Shown: positions 1-5,378, counted from the first letter of the stretch. The stretch is DNA of 5,558 bases from DSCS01 sp035391585 (GCA_964574875.1 CAZNOX010000037.1:1-5558); one strand, 5' to 3'. Numbers and translations: made by a program. Notes: generated from the letters alone by a model not told the origin.

Positions 1-770
1 ATATCGATACGGTGGTGAATTTTGCCGCCGAATCCCATGTGGACCGGAGTATCGACGGCCCTGAAGTCTTTCTTCAGACCAATATCATGGGAGCCCAGGC
101 TCTCATGGATGTCGCTAAAGAACGGTGGAAGGTGAACCCGAGTGATAAGTATTCCCGGGAGTACAAGCCGGGTGTGAAGTTCCTGCAGGTCTCCACGGAT
201 GAAGTCTACGGCGCTTTGGGGCCTACGGGTAAATTCACGGAAGAGTCCCGTCTCCTTCCCAACAGCCCCTATTCAGCCTCCAAAGCCGGTGTGGACCTCA
301 TCGTCCGGGCCTATTTTCAGACATTCGGGCTGCCGGTGAACATCACCCGCTGCAGCAACAACTACGGCCCCTTCCAGCATCCTGAAAAATTCATCCCCCT
401 GATGATCACCCACGCCCTGCAGGAGAAACCCCTCCCCGTCTACGGAGACGGGAAGCAGGTGCGCGACTGGATCCACGTGGCGGACCATTGCCGGGCGATC
501 CTCGCTGTCCTTCAAAAGGGACGCAACGGAGAGACCTACAATGTGGGAGGGAACAACGAGAAGGCCAATATCGACATCGTGAAGGCGATCCTCCGGTCAC
601 TGGGAAAATCGGAAAGCCTCATCACATACGTCAAGGACCGTCCTGCCCATGACCGGCGCTATGCCATCGACAACACCAAGATTACTACTGAATTGGGCTG
701 GAGCCCCTCCTATACCTTCGAGGAGGGCCTGGAGGAGACGATCAAGTGGTACAGGGAAAAAGTAGAGTGA
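1..770 (+). CDS. rfbB: dTDP-glucose 4,6-dehydratase (RmlB/RfbB), 5' end cut by window
   Basis: This enzyme converts dTDP-glucose to dTDP-4-keto-6-deoxyglucose, the second step towards dTDP-L-rhamnose and other deoxysugars for surface polysaccharide. It is cytoplasmic and uses bound NAD+. The reading frame is open from base 3 (Ile-Asp-Thr, then VVNFAAESHVDRSI, a hallmark stretch), so the real start lies left of the window. About 75-80 N-terminal residues are missing, including the Rossmann GxxGxxG loop; the family is usually about 330-350 residues. Key residues are intact: the Thr-Asp-Glu triad in STDEVYG (bases 195-203) and the YxxxK pair in YSASK (Tyr at 270-272, Lys at 282-284). RCSNNYGPFQ-PEKFIPL and GDGKQVRDWIHV follow, as expected for RmlB rather than for UDP-glucose epimerases. 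The stop is TGA at 768-770. Operon partners, if any, lie upstream and are not visible. No terminator hairpin is seen in the 25 bp before the converging neighbour. Confidence 0.95.
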   Translation, partial: IDTVVNFAAESHVDRSIDGPEVFLQTNIMGAQALMDVAKERWKVNPSDKYSREYKPGVKFLQVSTDEVYGALGPTGKFTEESRLLPNSPYSASKAGVDLIVRAYFQTFGLPVNITRCSNNYGPFQHPEKFIPLMITHALQEKPLPVYGDGKQVRDWIHVADHCRAILAVLQKGRNGETYNVGGNNEKANIDIVKAILRSLGKSESLITYVKDRPAHDRRYAIDNTKITTELGWSPSYTFEEGLEETIKWYREKVE

Positions 771-795
771 GAGAAATAAAGAGAGTAATCAGTCC

Positions 796-2313
796 CTATG
801 CCTCCACCCTGTTCCGGCCCTTCTGTTTGGCCTCATAGAGTTTTCGGTCCACAGCGGCGAGGAGGTCATTGAGATCCGAACGGTCCCGGGTGATGATGTC
901 CACTCCAAAGCTGCAGGTGACTCTCAGCCCCTTGTGAAATTCTGTCTCTTCGATGATACGGCGGAGCTTTTCAGCGACGTTGATCCCGTTTTTCAGGCTG
1001 ATATTATCCAGAAGAAAGAGAAACTCTTCTCCGCCCCAGCGGGCTACGATGTCGCTGCTCCGGATGTTTTTGATAAAGAGTCCGGCAATGCCCTTGAGCA
1101 CTTTGTCTCCCACGGGATGTCCGTAGGTATCGTTGATCTCCTTGAAATGATCGATGTCAGCCATGATCAGGGCCATGGTCTTTTCTTCCCGGCTTAACTT
1201 TGTAATCAGTTTGTTGTAGAACTCATGAAAGAAATGACGGGAGTAGGTGTTTGTCAACTTGTCCACAATGGCGAGGTTGCGGAACTTGTTGTTCGCATAG
1301 ATCAGAAAAGAGAACGTGGCGGACAGGAGAAGGAAAAAGAAAATGATAATCAGGTTGCTCCGATGAAAATCAGAAGAGAAGTGTTTGTAAATATGGTCAT
1401 TGTTGAGAGTGAAAAGATAGCCGGCATGACGGCCGTCAAAATTCCTGATGGATATAAAGGTCAGGGCTCCTTGAAAATCCGCTTCTGTGAGGTAGACTGT
1501 AAAATCTTGTTCTGCAGCCAGTTCTTCGGCGATTTTTCTCTCTTTTTTCGGATTATTGCTGAGTGATTCCGGGAGTCTGTTGCAGATATCAGCAGAAGCG
1601 ATCTCTTTATCGATGTAGTATTCAGACGAGAGGGCGCAGGACTCATAGTTCTTTAACTCCTCTTCAAAGACCTTTTCAAGGACGGTGGCTTTTTTGATGA
1701 TAAAGCCGTAGGAATTCTCAAAGAGATCTTCCATGATACGGATGACGGCCTTCATGGAGACACTGATCTCCACGCTTCCTGCATGCTTCCCCTGATAAAA
1801 CAGGGGATAGACAAAACGGTATCCGTTGACAATACGCCCTTCTTCAAAACCCACAGCGGGCTCTTTGTGTTCGTTCACATAACGGACTGTGGACCGGACT
1901 CCGGCGAGGATATCACCGTAAGTCTCGGGACGGTGCATCCGCAGGAAACTGGCTGTGTCAGGAAGATGAAAATGGAGTTGACGGTAATGGTATCGGCTGA
2001 GGAAATCATACAGTTCGGAAACACTCTTCCGGAGTGCCTGGCGATGAGCAGCGGCTGTCCCCGGGGAGTGATAGCTTTCATACAGGTGGCGTGCGATTTC
2101 AGGAGTGTTGATGATCTCATGGTAGATGATGTCCGTCATGTCTTTATAGGAGCGGAAAATGATCTCGATCTCGTTTTTCGTCTTTTCGGTATAATTCTCA
2201 TTTTGCGTTTTGATATTACTCAGATAAAGGGCCCTGTTGCCTGAAAGGACAAGACAGAGAAGAGCAGCCAGAATTAAATTTCCAAATAAATAGCGATATT
2301 TTATTTTAATCAT
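796..2313 (-). CDS. membrane-bound diguanylate cyclase, periplasmic Cache-type sensor plus GGDEF domain
   Basis: A 505-residue protein predicted to make cyclic di-GMP from two GTP in response to an extracytoplasmic signal. TM1 is at about 8-28 and TM2 at about 320-339 (LIIIFFFLLLSATF). The roughly 290 residues between them resemble a double Cache domain of the dCache_3 type (QLHFHLPD..SFLRMHRPETYGD near 112-134, then a GR..NGYRFVYPLFY..KHAGSVEISVSM stretch near 159-187); this domain call is from recollection of the family. The GGDEF domain starts at about residue 347 (IVDKLTNTYSR). Metal and guanine residues are present in DIDHFKEIND (Asp386, Asn394) and Asp403. The active-site loop is GGEEF (427-431). 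RSSD (418-421) sits five residues before it, the position of the product-binding I-site, so feedback inhibition is expected. No EAL or HD-GYP domain is fused. The ATG at 2313 has GAGGG six bases upstream and directly precedes the first membrane segment. The stop is TAG at 796-798. Confidence 0.93.
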   Translation of the reverse strand: MIKIKYRYLFGNLILAALLCLVLSGNRALYLSNIKTQNENYTEKTKNEIEIIFRSYKDMTDIIYHEIINTPEIARHLYESYHSPGTAAAHRQALRKSVSELYDFLSRYHYRQLHFHLPDTASFLRMHRPETYGDILAGVRSTVRYVNEHKEPAVGFEEGRIVNGYRFVYPLFYQGKHAGSVEISVSMKAVIRIMEDLFENSYGFIIKKATVLEKVFEEELKNYESCALSSEYYIDKEIASADICNRLPESLSNNPKKERKIAEELAAEQDFTVYLTEADFQGALTFISIRNFDGRHAGYLFTLNNDHIYKHFSSDFHRSNLIIIFFFLLLSATFSFLIYANNKFRNLAIVDKLTNTYSRHFFHEFYNKLITKLSREEKTMALIMADIDHFKEINDTYGHPVGDKVLKGIAGLFIKNIRSSDIVARWGGEEFLFLLDNISLKNGINVAEKLRRIIEETEFHKGLRVTCSFGVDIITRDRSDLNDLLAAVDRKLYEAKQKGRNRVEA

Positions 2314-2330
2314 GTTGTTCCCTCATAACC

Positions 2331-2359
2331 AGTATACGCTGTTATTGTAATTACTCCAA
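2331..2359 (-). promoter_or_regulatory. predicted sigma70 promoter of the diguanylate cyclase gene
   Basis: Read on the minus strand, TTGGAG (2354-2359) and TATACT (2331-2336) are separated by exactly 17 bases. The -10 box matches the consensus at five of six positions; the -35 box at three. Transcription would start near 2325, only about a dozen bases before the ATG, so the 5' leader is very short but still contains the GAGGG at 2320-2324. The -10 box lies inside the left arm of a 9-bp inverted repeat shared with the opposing serpin promoter. Confidence 0.5.
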
Positions 2360-2372
2360 TGGTTTCTTCACT

Positions 2373-2401
2373 TTGACTTTTTTCCCCTCCCGGCGTATAC
2401 T
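2373..2401 (+). promoter_or_regulatory. predicted sigma70 promoter of the serpin gene
   Basis: TTGACT (2373-2378) and TATACT (2396-2401) are separated by the ideal 17 bases. Each box matches its consensus at five of six positions, which makes this the best promoter in the window. Transcription should start near 2408, giving a leader of about 25 bases that carries the AAAGGAGG ribosome binding site. Confidence 0.7.
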
Positions 2402-2421
2402 CAACAATAAAGTGCTTACTC

Positions 2422-2429
2422 AAAGGAGG
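2422..2429 (+). promoter_or_regulatory. strong ribosome binding site that decides the serpin start
   Basis: AAAGGAGG is followed by two consecutive ATG codons at 2431 and 2434. The first is only one base from the GGAGG, too close for normal initiation. The second is four bases away and is preferred here. The choice changes the protein by one methionine only. Confidence 0.75.
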
Positions 2430-2433
2430 CATG

Positions 2434-3660
2434 ATGAAAAGAGTTGTAACGGCCATTATCGTTTTTCTTGTTTTGACAGGGGTGATCATGGGACGTGAAG
2501 CCTTGACGGGTTCACAGGATAAGCCCAAAGAGACGAAGGCGGCGGAGCCGGGCGGGTGTCCTGTGGCCGAGGGGAATAACCGTTTTGCTTTTGATATGCT
2601 CAAAAGCCTCCAGCAGGAGGACCGGGAGAACAGCATCTTTTTCTCTCCCTACAGTATCTCTACGGCGCTCTCCATGCTCCTCAACGGAGCGTCGGGAGAG
2701 GCCCGCAAAGAGATGGCGGCGTCTCTCTACTATGAGGGGATCGACCTGGATAAGCTGAACAAACGTCAGCTGGCCTTGAAAAAGAGCCTGGAAAAGGGCG
2801 GAGAGAAGGTGGAGCTGAGTATTGCCAACTCCCTGTGGGCTCATTTTGGTGTGGTTCCCAAAGAGAGTTTTCAGAAAGCTCTCAAAGAGTATTATCTTTC
2901 CGAATTCTTCACCAGAGACTTTTCCGATAAAAGTGTTGTGGGCGAGATCAACGGATGGATCAGCGACAAGACCCGGGGCATGATCCCCGCCATGCTCCAT
3001 GACATCAGCCCGGAGAGCATCATGTTTCTCATCAACGCCATCTACTTTAAGGGGATCTGGGCGAAAGAGTTTGATCCCGAACTCACACGCGAAGAGACTT
3101 TTACAGATTATAAGAACAAAAAGGGAAAAGCCCAGATGATGCATCAGACATTGTCCGTAGCTTTCCGTGAGACAGAGGAGTACAAGGCGGTTCGTCTCCC
3201 CTATGGTGAAGGGGAGGCGGCCATGTACATCATCCTTCCCCGTGAAGGGCTCGGGTTGAATGAGTTTCTCGATGGCCTGACACGGGACAAATGGGAGACG
3301 ATCATCGGGTCCATGTATTCGGAAAAGATCGAGCTGGCCATCCCGAAGTTCAAGATGAGTTACGGGGTGAAGCGCCTGAATGATGCCCTCATGCGTGTGG
3401 GGATGGAGAAGATCTTTTACTCCGGGTCTCTCATGAATATCATGGATGATCCCCGGCTTTTTGTGGAATATGTGGACCATAAAGCGGTCATCGAAGTGGA
3501 TGAGAAGGGGACCAAGGCTGCTGCCGTTACCATCATCTCCATCGGGAAGTCGGCCTATGAACGGCCCAAAGAGTTTATCGCCGACCGGCCCTTCTTTTTC
3601 GTCATCCGTGACGAGAAGAGCGGGATGATCCTCTTTATGGGGAAGGTGTTGTCGCTGTAA
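2434..3660 (+). CDS. serpin-family protease inhibitor with N-terminal export signal
   Basis: A 408-residue serpin, predicted to trap a serine or cysteine protease covalently by offering a reactive-centre loop. Residues 1-20 (MKRVVTAIIVFLVLTGVIMG) form a signal peptide or signal anchor. There is no lipobox; the only cysteine is near 42, in a disordered linker. The serpin fold fills about 50-408 at normal family length. Landmarks are NSIFFSPYSISTALSM (67-82), NAIYFKGIW (201-209), RLPYGEGEAAMYIILP (254-269), IPKFKMSYGVKRLNDALMRVGM (303-324) and the C-terminal FMGKVLSL. The hinge EKGTKAAAVT (357-366) has Gly at P15, Thr at P14 and small residues at P12-P10, the pattern of inhibitory serpins. Counting 17 residues from the hinge Glu puts P1 at Ser373 and P1' at Ala374, with Lys372 at P2; a one-residue shift would make Lys the P1. 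It has its own promoter and is divergent from the cyclase gene. It acts outside the cytoplasm, perhaps against host, competitor or self proteases. Confidence 0.95.
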   Translation: MKRVVTAIIVFLVLTGVIMGREALTGSQDKPKETKAAEPGGCPVAEGNNRFAFDMLKSLQQEDRENSIFFSPYSISTALSMLLNGASGEARKEMAASLYYEGIDLDKLNKRQLALKKSLEKGGEKVELSIANSLWAHFGVVPKESFQKALKEYYLSEFFTRDFSDKSVVGEINGWISDKTRGMIPAMLHDISPESIMFLINAIYFKGIWAKEFDPELTREETFTDYKNKKGKAQMMHQTLSVAFRETEEYKAVRLPYGEGEAAMYIILPREGLGLNEFLDGLTRDKWETIIGSMYSEKIELAIPKFKMSYGVKRLNDALMRVGMEKIFYSGSLMNIMDDPRLFVEYVDHKAVIEVDEKGTKAAAVTIISIGKSAYERPKEFIADRPFFFVIRDEKSGMILFMGKVLSL

Positions 3661-3673
3661 TAGAGAGGGGTCG

Positions 3674-3707
3674 CCCAGCACTCAACTCTAAAGAGTTGAG
3701 TGCTGGG
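3674..3707. terminator. perfect 16-bp inverted repeat between convergent genes, possible bidirectional terminator or mRNA-end hairpin
   Basis: The arm CCCAGCACTCAACTCT (3674-3689) is followed two bases later by its exact reverse complement (3692-3707). The practical loop is TAAA. It starts 13 bases after the serpin stop. It would serve the serpin transcript directly and the lipoprotein transcript from the other side. Neither strand has the T-run of a canonical intrinsic terminator, so function as a terminator is inferred from position only; it could instead protect mRNA 3' ends. Confidence 0.55.
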
Positions 3708-3744
3708 TAAACTCATCGGGATTCCTGTTTTGTTTCGATGATCA
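3690..3744. repeat. 55-bp direct repeat, copy 1: duplicated 3' end of the propeller lipoprotein gene
   Basis: This stretch matches 3836-3890 at 53 of 55 positions, offset by 146 bases (differences: C3717/T3863 and T3731/C3877). Read on the minus strand it encodes the same tail as the intact gene, IIETKQES, followed by Arg instead of Gln and then TGA at 3713-3715. It has no upstream coding sequence, so it is a detached gene tail. Here the stop is followed after five bases by the complete 16-bp hairpin, which suggests this copy keeps the original downstream arrangement. Confidence 0.9.
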
Positions 3745-3752
3745 AAAAAATA

Positions 3753-3834
3753 GTAGGGGTCAGGTCTTGAATTTTAGTGTTTTGGTTAAACCCAAATCAC
3801 TAAATTTAAACTGAATCAAGACCTGACCCCTTAC
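3753..3834. mobile_element. palindromic REP/MITE-like element, copy A
   Basis: An outer 15-bp perfect stem, GGGGTCAGGTCTTGA (3756-3770) with TCAAGACCTGACCCC (3816-3830), is extended outwards by GTA/TAC. Inside it is a second stem: TTTAGTG (3773-3779) with CACTAAA (3798-3804), a T-T mismatch, TTTGG (3781-3785) with CCAAA (3792-3796), and a six-base loop. An unpaired stretch of about 10 bases lies on the right side only. It has no coding capacity. The 13-bp arm core and the TTTAG..TTTTGGTT stretch recur in element B. Such hairpins are typical of non-autonomous elements moved by IS200-like (REP-associated, single-strand) transposases; that link is inference, since no transposase is in the window. 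It lies between the two copies of a 55-bp direct repeat. Confidence 0.75.
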
Positions 3835-3835
3835 G

Positions 3836-3890
3836 AAAGAGTTGAGTGCTGGGTAAACTCATTGGGATTCCTGTTTCGTTTCGATGATCA
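3836..3890. repeat. 55-bp direct repeat, copy 2: overlaps the live 3' end of the lipoprotein gene
   Basis: The partner of 3690-3744. Bases 3859-3890 are the genuine last codons and stop of the minus-strand gene; 3836-3858 are its immediate downstream sequence and hold only one arm of the hairpin (AGAGTTGAGTGCTGGG, 3838-3853). On the minus strand the downstream sequence runs straight into palindromic element A instead of the second hairpin arm. Confidence 0.9.
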
Positions 3891-4944
3891 CGGCGTAACC
3901 GCGGTATTTCGGGTCATCGATTCCTCCTGAGAGGGCCGTCACCGCATGGCCGAAGCCGCTCACAATGAGGACGAGTTTTCCGTCTGCAGTTCCCACTGTT
4001 CCGAACGTTCCCTGGGTGACTCCGAGGGTTTTGCTTTTATAGATGGCCGCCAGATTACCGCTCTTCTTGGAAAAAGCGTAGACCTCGATGGGATACTCGG
4101 GACGGATCACATGGTTCTCCTGATCGACATATTCCCGGTCTCCCACGTGGGGGGCGTAGATGAAGTCCTGATCCACCGTCAGGGAGTTCACCAGAGTATC
4201 GCCGGCGATCCTGAGGTGGTCCTGGTAGACGACCGGATCATACTCCTTATCCTTTCCGTAAGTGAATGTCCCGAGAAGATTGAAATCAGTGTCATAACGT
4301 TCGATACGGTAGGGCTTGCAGGCATGGCCCACATAGATCTCGTCGGAGTAGGGATCGGTCTCCATCATTCCGCCGACGAGTTTCATGCCCACTTCAGGCA
4401 TCCCCTGGATGGGGTGGGGAAGGCTTCGAAGCAGCCGGCCGGTGGACGGGTCGATCTCGCCGATATAGGTGTTGTTAGCGCTGTGGATGTAGAGATGGTC
4501 ATTGAGAAATGCAAAAAAGAGGATGATCCCTGTCTCCGGTGTGTAGTCGATGCTGTCCATGAAGCGGCCGTTGAGATCAAAGCGTGAAAGGCGCATGAGT
4601 CCCAGGTCATAAAAATAGACGATGTCGTCTTTGATTTTGACCCCCATGGCCATGATGGCTTCCCCGGGGCCTTTTCCGCGGGGAATGTCGAAGTGACGGA
4701 TCTCATTGCCGTCAAAATCGGTGAAGACGATGGAAAAGATGTCACCTGTGCGTCGGGTATAATAGATGGTATTCTTATAGACCCCCACAGAACATGCGAT
4801 ATTTCCTCCGGCGATGTCTTTCAGCTCAAAACTCTTGAGGATGTTCATCTCGATGATTTCGGGTTTTTCAGCTCTGCTGCACCCGTCGAGTGCAAAGAGA
4901 GAGACAACAGCAAGAAACAGAAAAAGGACAGAAGTTGTTTTCAT
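3859..4944 (-). CDS. lipoprotein of the 6-bladed beta-propeller type
   Basis: A 361-residue exported lipoprotein of unknown specific role. The signal peptide MKTTSVLFLFLAVVSLFALDGC ends in a lipobox Leu-Asp-Gly-Cys, with Cys22 the predicted lipidated residue. The mature part has repeated short strand-rich segments ending in FDxxG or YDxDxN turns (FTDFDGNEIRHF near 74-85, SRFDLNGRFMDSI near 120-132, RYDTDFNLLGTF further on). It also has IPRGKGPGEA (87-96), which resembles the GxGPGE signature of the 6-bladed beta-propeller family best known from Bacteroidetes (BF3164-like). No catalytic residues are recognisable, so a binding or scaffolding role at the envelope is inferred. The ATG at 4944 is preceded by GAAAGGG with a five-base gap, a moderate ribosome binding site. 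No convincing promoter is seen upstream; TATAGA at about 4966-4971 lacks a -35. Its 3' end is partly duplicated downstream at 3690-3744. Confidence 0.85.
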   Translation of the reverse strand: MKTTSVLFLFLAVVSLFALDGCSRAEKPEIIEMNILKSFELKDIAGGNIACSVGVYKNTIYYTRRTGDIFSIVFTDFDGNEIRHFDIPRGKGPGEAIMAMGVKIKDDIVYFYDLGLMRLSRFDLNGRFMDSIDYTPETGIILFFAFLNDHLYIHSANNTYIGEIDPSTGRLLRSLPHPIQGMPEVGMKLVGGMMETDPYSDEIYVGHACKPYRIERYDTDFNLLGTFTYGKDKEYDPVVYQDHLRIAGDTLVNSLTVDQDFIYAPHVGDREYVDQENHVIRPEYPIEVYAFSKKSGNLAAIYKSKTLGVTQGTFGTVGTADGKLVLIVSGFGHAVTALSGGIDDPKYRGYAVIIETKQESQ

Positions 4945-5020
4945 AAGAGCCCTTTCTTTTTTCTATATGACAATGAGATGAAGGGGAGAGTTTCAGATCA
5001 ACAAGTGGGAGTCAGCCGAC

Positions 5021-5099
5021 CATAGAGGGGTCAGGTCTTTCCCTTTAGCGCTTTTGGTTGACAAAAACGAAAAAGGAAAGAAAGACCTGACCCCCTATG
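5021..5099. mobile_element. palindromic REP/MITE-like element, copy B
   Basis: An outer stem pairs CATAG (5021-5025) with CTATG (5095-5099), then, after a one-base bulge, GGGGTCAGGTCTTTC (5027-5041) with GAAAGACCTGACCCC (5080-5094), all perfect. The inner part pairs CCTTT (5042-5046) with AAAGG (5072-5076), CG with CG, and TTTTG (5052-5056) with CAAAA (5062-5066), leaving a GTTGA loop. It shares the GGGGTCAGGTCTT arm core and a TTTAGYG..TTTTGGTT stretch with element A, but the right-hand inner sequence differs. It lies in the 208-bp gap between the small lysine-rich gene and the lipoprotein gene. The rest of that gap shows nothing recognisable. No direct repeat flanks this copy. Confidence 0.75.
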
Positions 5100-5152
5100 A
5101 TCCCTTAGCCTTTATACCCGTCAAAAAACATATGACCTAGACGACGCCGGCG

Positions 5153-5263
5153 TTATTTCTTTTTCGGTTTGCTCTTGGCCTGGGCTTTTTCAGTGCTTGC
5201 TTTTTCAGCCTTAGGGGCTTTGCTTCCACAACCGCTTTTGGGCTTCATATTCTTATCTCCCAT
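5153..5263 (-). CDS. small lysine-rich basic protein, 36 residues
   Basis: The product reads MGDKNMKPKSGCGSKAPKAE and continues as alternating Lys/Ala/Ser/Glu to end in KPKKK before TAA at 5153-5155. Twelve of its 36 residues are lysine, there is one cysteine (Cys12), and there is no membrane segment or signal peptide; it is probably disordered. Despite its size it has the marks of a real gene. AAAGGAG (plus strand 5272-5278) lies eight bases before the ATG, and a good promoter sits about 30 bases further upstream. The opening MGDK and Lys-rich body resemble short hypothetical proteins (MGDKSPK-type) annotated in several phyla. That resemblance is from memory, and their function is unknown to me. 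A role in nucleic-acid or ribosome binding is possible from charge alone. A perfect 10-bp palindrome ACGCCGGCGT (5144-5153) touches the stop. Confidence 0.75.
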   Translation of the reverse strand: MGDKNMKPKSGCGSKAPKAEKASTEKAQAKSKPKKK

Positions 5264-5271
5264 GAGAGATA

Positions 5272-5278
5272 CTCCTTT
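5272..5278 (-). promoter_or_regulatory. strong ribosome binding site of the 36-residue gene
   Basis: AAAGGAG on the minus strand with an eight-base gap to the ATG at 5263, near-ideal spacing. It is the main evidence that this very short reading frame is translated and fixes ATG 5263 over the in-frame ATG five codons later. Confidence 0.75.
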
Positions 5279-5302
5279 CAGACAGGTATACCGGCTTAAA
5301 GA

Positions 5303-5332
5303 ATAATATAATCTCATTTTTCTAAATATCAA
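5303..5332 (-). promoter_or_regulatory. predicted sigma70 promoter of the 36-residue gene
   Basis: On the minus strand, TTGATA (5327-5332) and TATTAT (5303-5308) are separated by 18 bases. Each matches the consensus at five of six positions. The start of transcription would be near 5296, giving a leader of about 33 bases that includes the AAAGGAG site. The surrounding A/T-rich stretch fits a promoter. Confidence 0.6.
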
Positions 5333-5349
5333 GTTAAATGACAGTTATT

Positions 5350-5378
5350 TTGCCAGTTAAGGGGTAAAAAAATGATAT
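5350..5378 (+). promoter_or_regulatory. weak candidate promoter for the methyltransferase gene
   Basis: TTGCCA (5350-5355) and TGATAT (5373-5378) are 17 bases apart. The -35 is fair (four of six), the -10 poor (three of six). It is the only roughly spaced pair in this divergent gap. The TATATA at 5409-5414 looks more like a -10 but has no -35 partner. Confidence 0.25.

Larger units (their letters stand above)
2331..2401. repeat. 9-bp inverted repeat AGTATACGC...GCGTATACT spanning the divergent promoters
   Basis: AGTATACGC at 2331-2339 and its perfect reverse complement GCGTATACT at 2393-2401 are separated by 53 bases. Each arm contains the -10 box of one of the two divergent promoters plus the three bases before it (GCG). 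The arms could be a paired operator for one regulator acting on both genes. They could also simply reflect that two -10 boxes are similar. Only the 'GCG' extension beyond TATACT argues for something more than -10 similarity. Confidence 0.55.

Noticed and set aside
771..795. Possible terminator between the converging dehydratase and cyclase genes
   Set aside because: The 25 bp are purine-rich without any inverted repeat.
1783..2244. A 153-codon plus-strand open frame opposite the cyclase gene
   Set aside because: It lies wholly inside the cyclase coding region, lacks a ribosome binding site and has no family features. The neighbouring plus-strand frames at 934-1197 and 1225-1566 are rejected for the same reason.
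2512..3681. A 389-codon open frame on the minus strand, antisense to the serpin gene
   Set aside because: It mirrors the serpin codons. Its translation (rich in His, Leu, Asp, Gly) has no recognisable domain, while the plus strand carries an unmistakable serpin with promoter and ribosome binding site.
3690..3890. Two-unit CRISPR-like array (55-bp repeats around a 91-bp spacer)
   Set aside because: Repeats are too long, there are only two, one is part of a gene, and the intervening sequence is itself a palindrome.
3946..4587. A 213-codon plus-strand open frame opposite the lipoprotein gene
   Set aside because: The opposing strand encodes a lipobox protein with propeller motifs; this frame is a by-product of that gene's codon use and has no start signal.
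5027..5094. Element B as an intrinsic terminator of the small lysine-rich gene
   Set aside because: The stem is strong, but no T-run follows on the minus strand and the stem is far longer than normal; its kinship with element A favours a repeat family. Incidental termination is still possible.
3753..5099. Elements A and B plus the intervening lipoprotein gene as one composite transposon
   Set aside because: There is no transposase, the two palindromes are each complete hairpins and not terminal repeats of one unit, and no matching direct repeats flank the outside. Separate small elements explain them better.
5144..5153. Perfect 10-bp palindrome ACGCCGGCGT at the end of the small gene
   Set aside because: It has no loop, no T-run and no second copy in the window; probably chance in a GC-rich patch.
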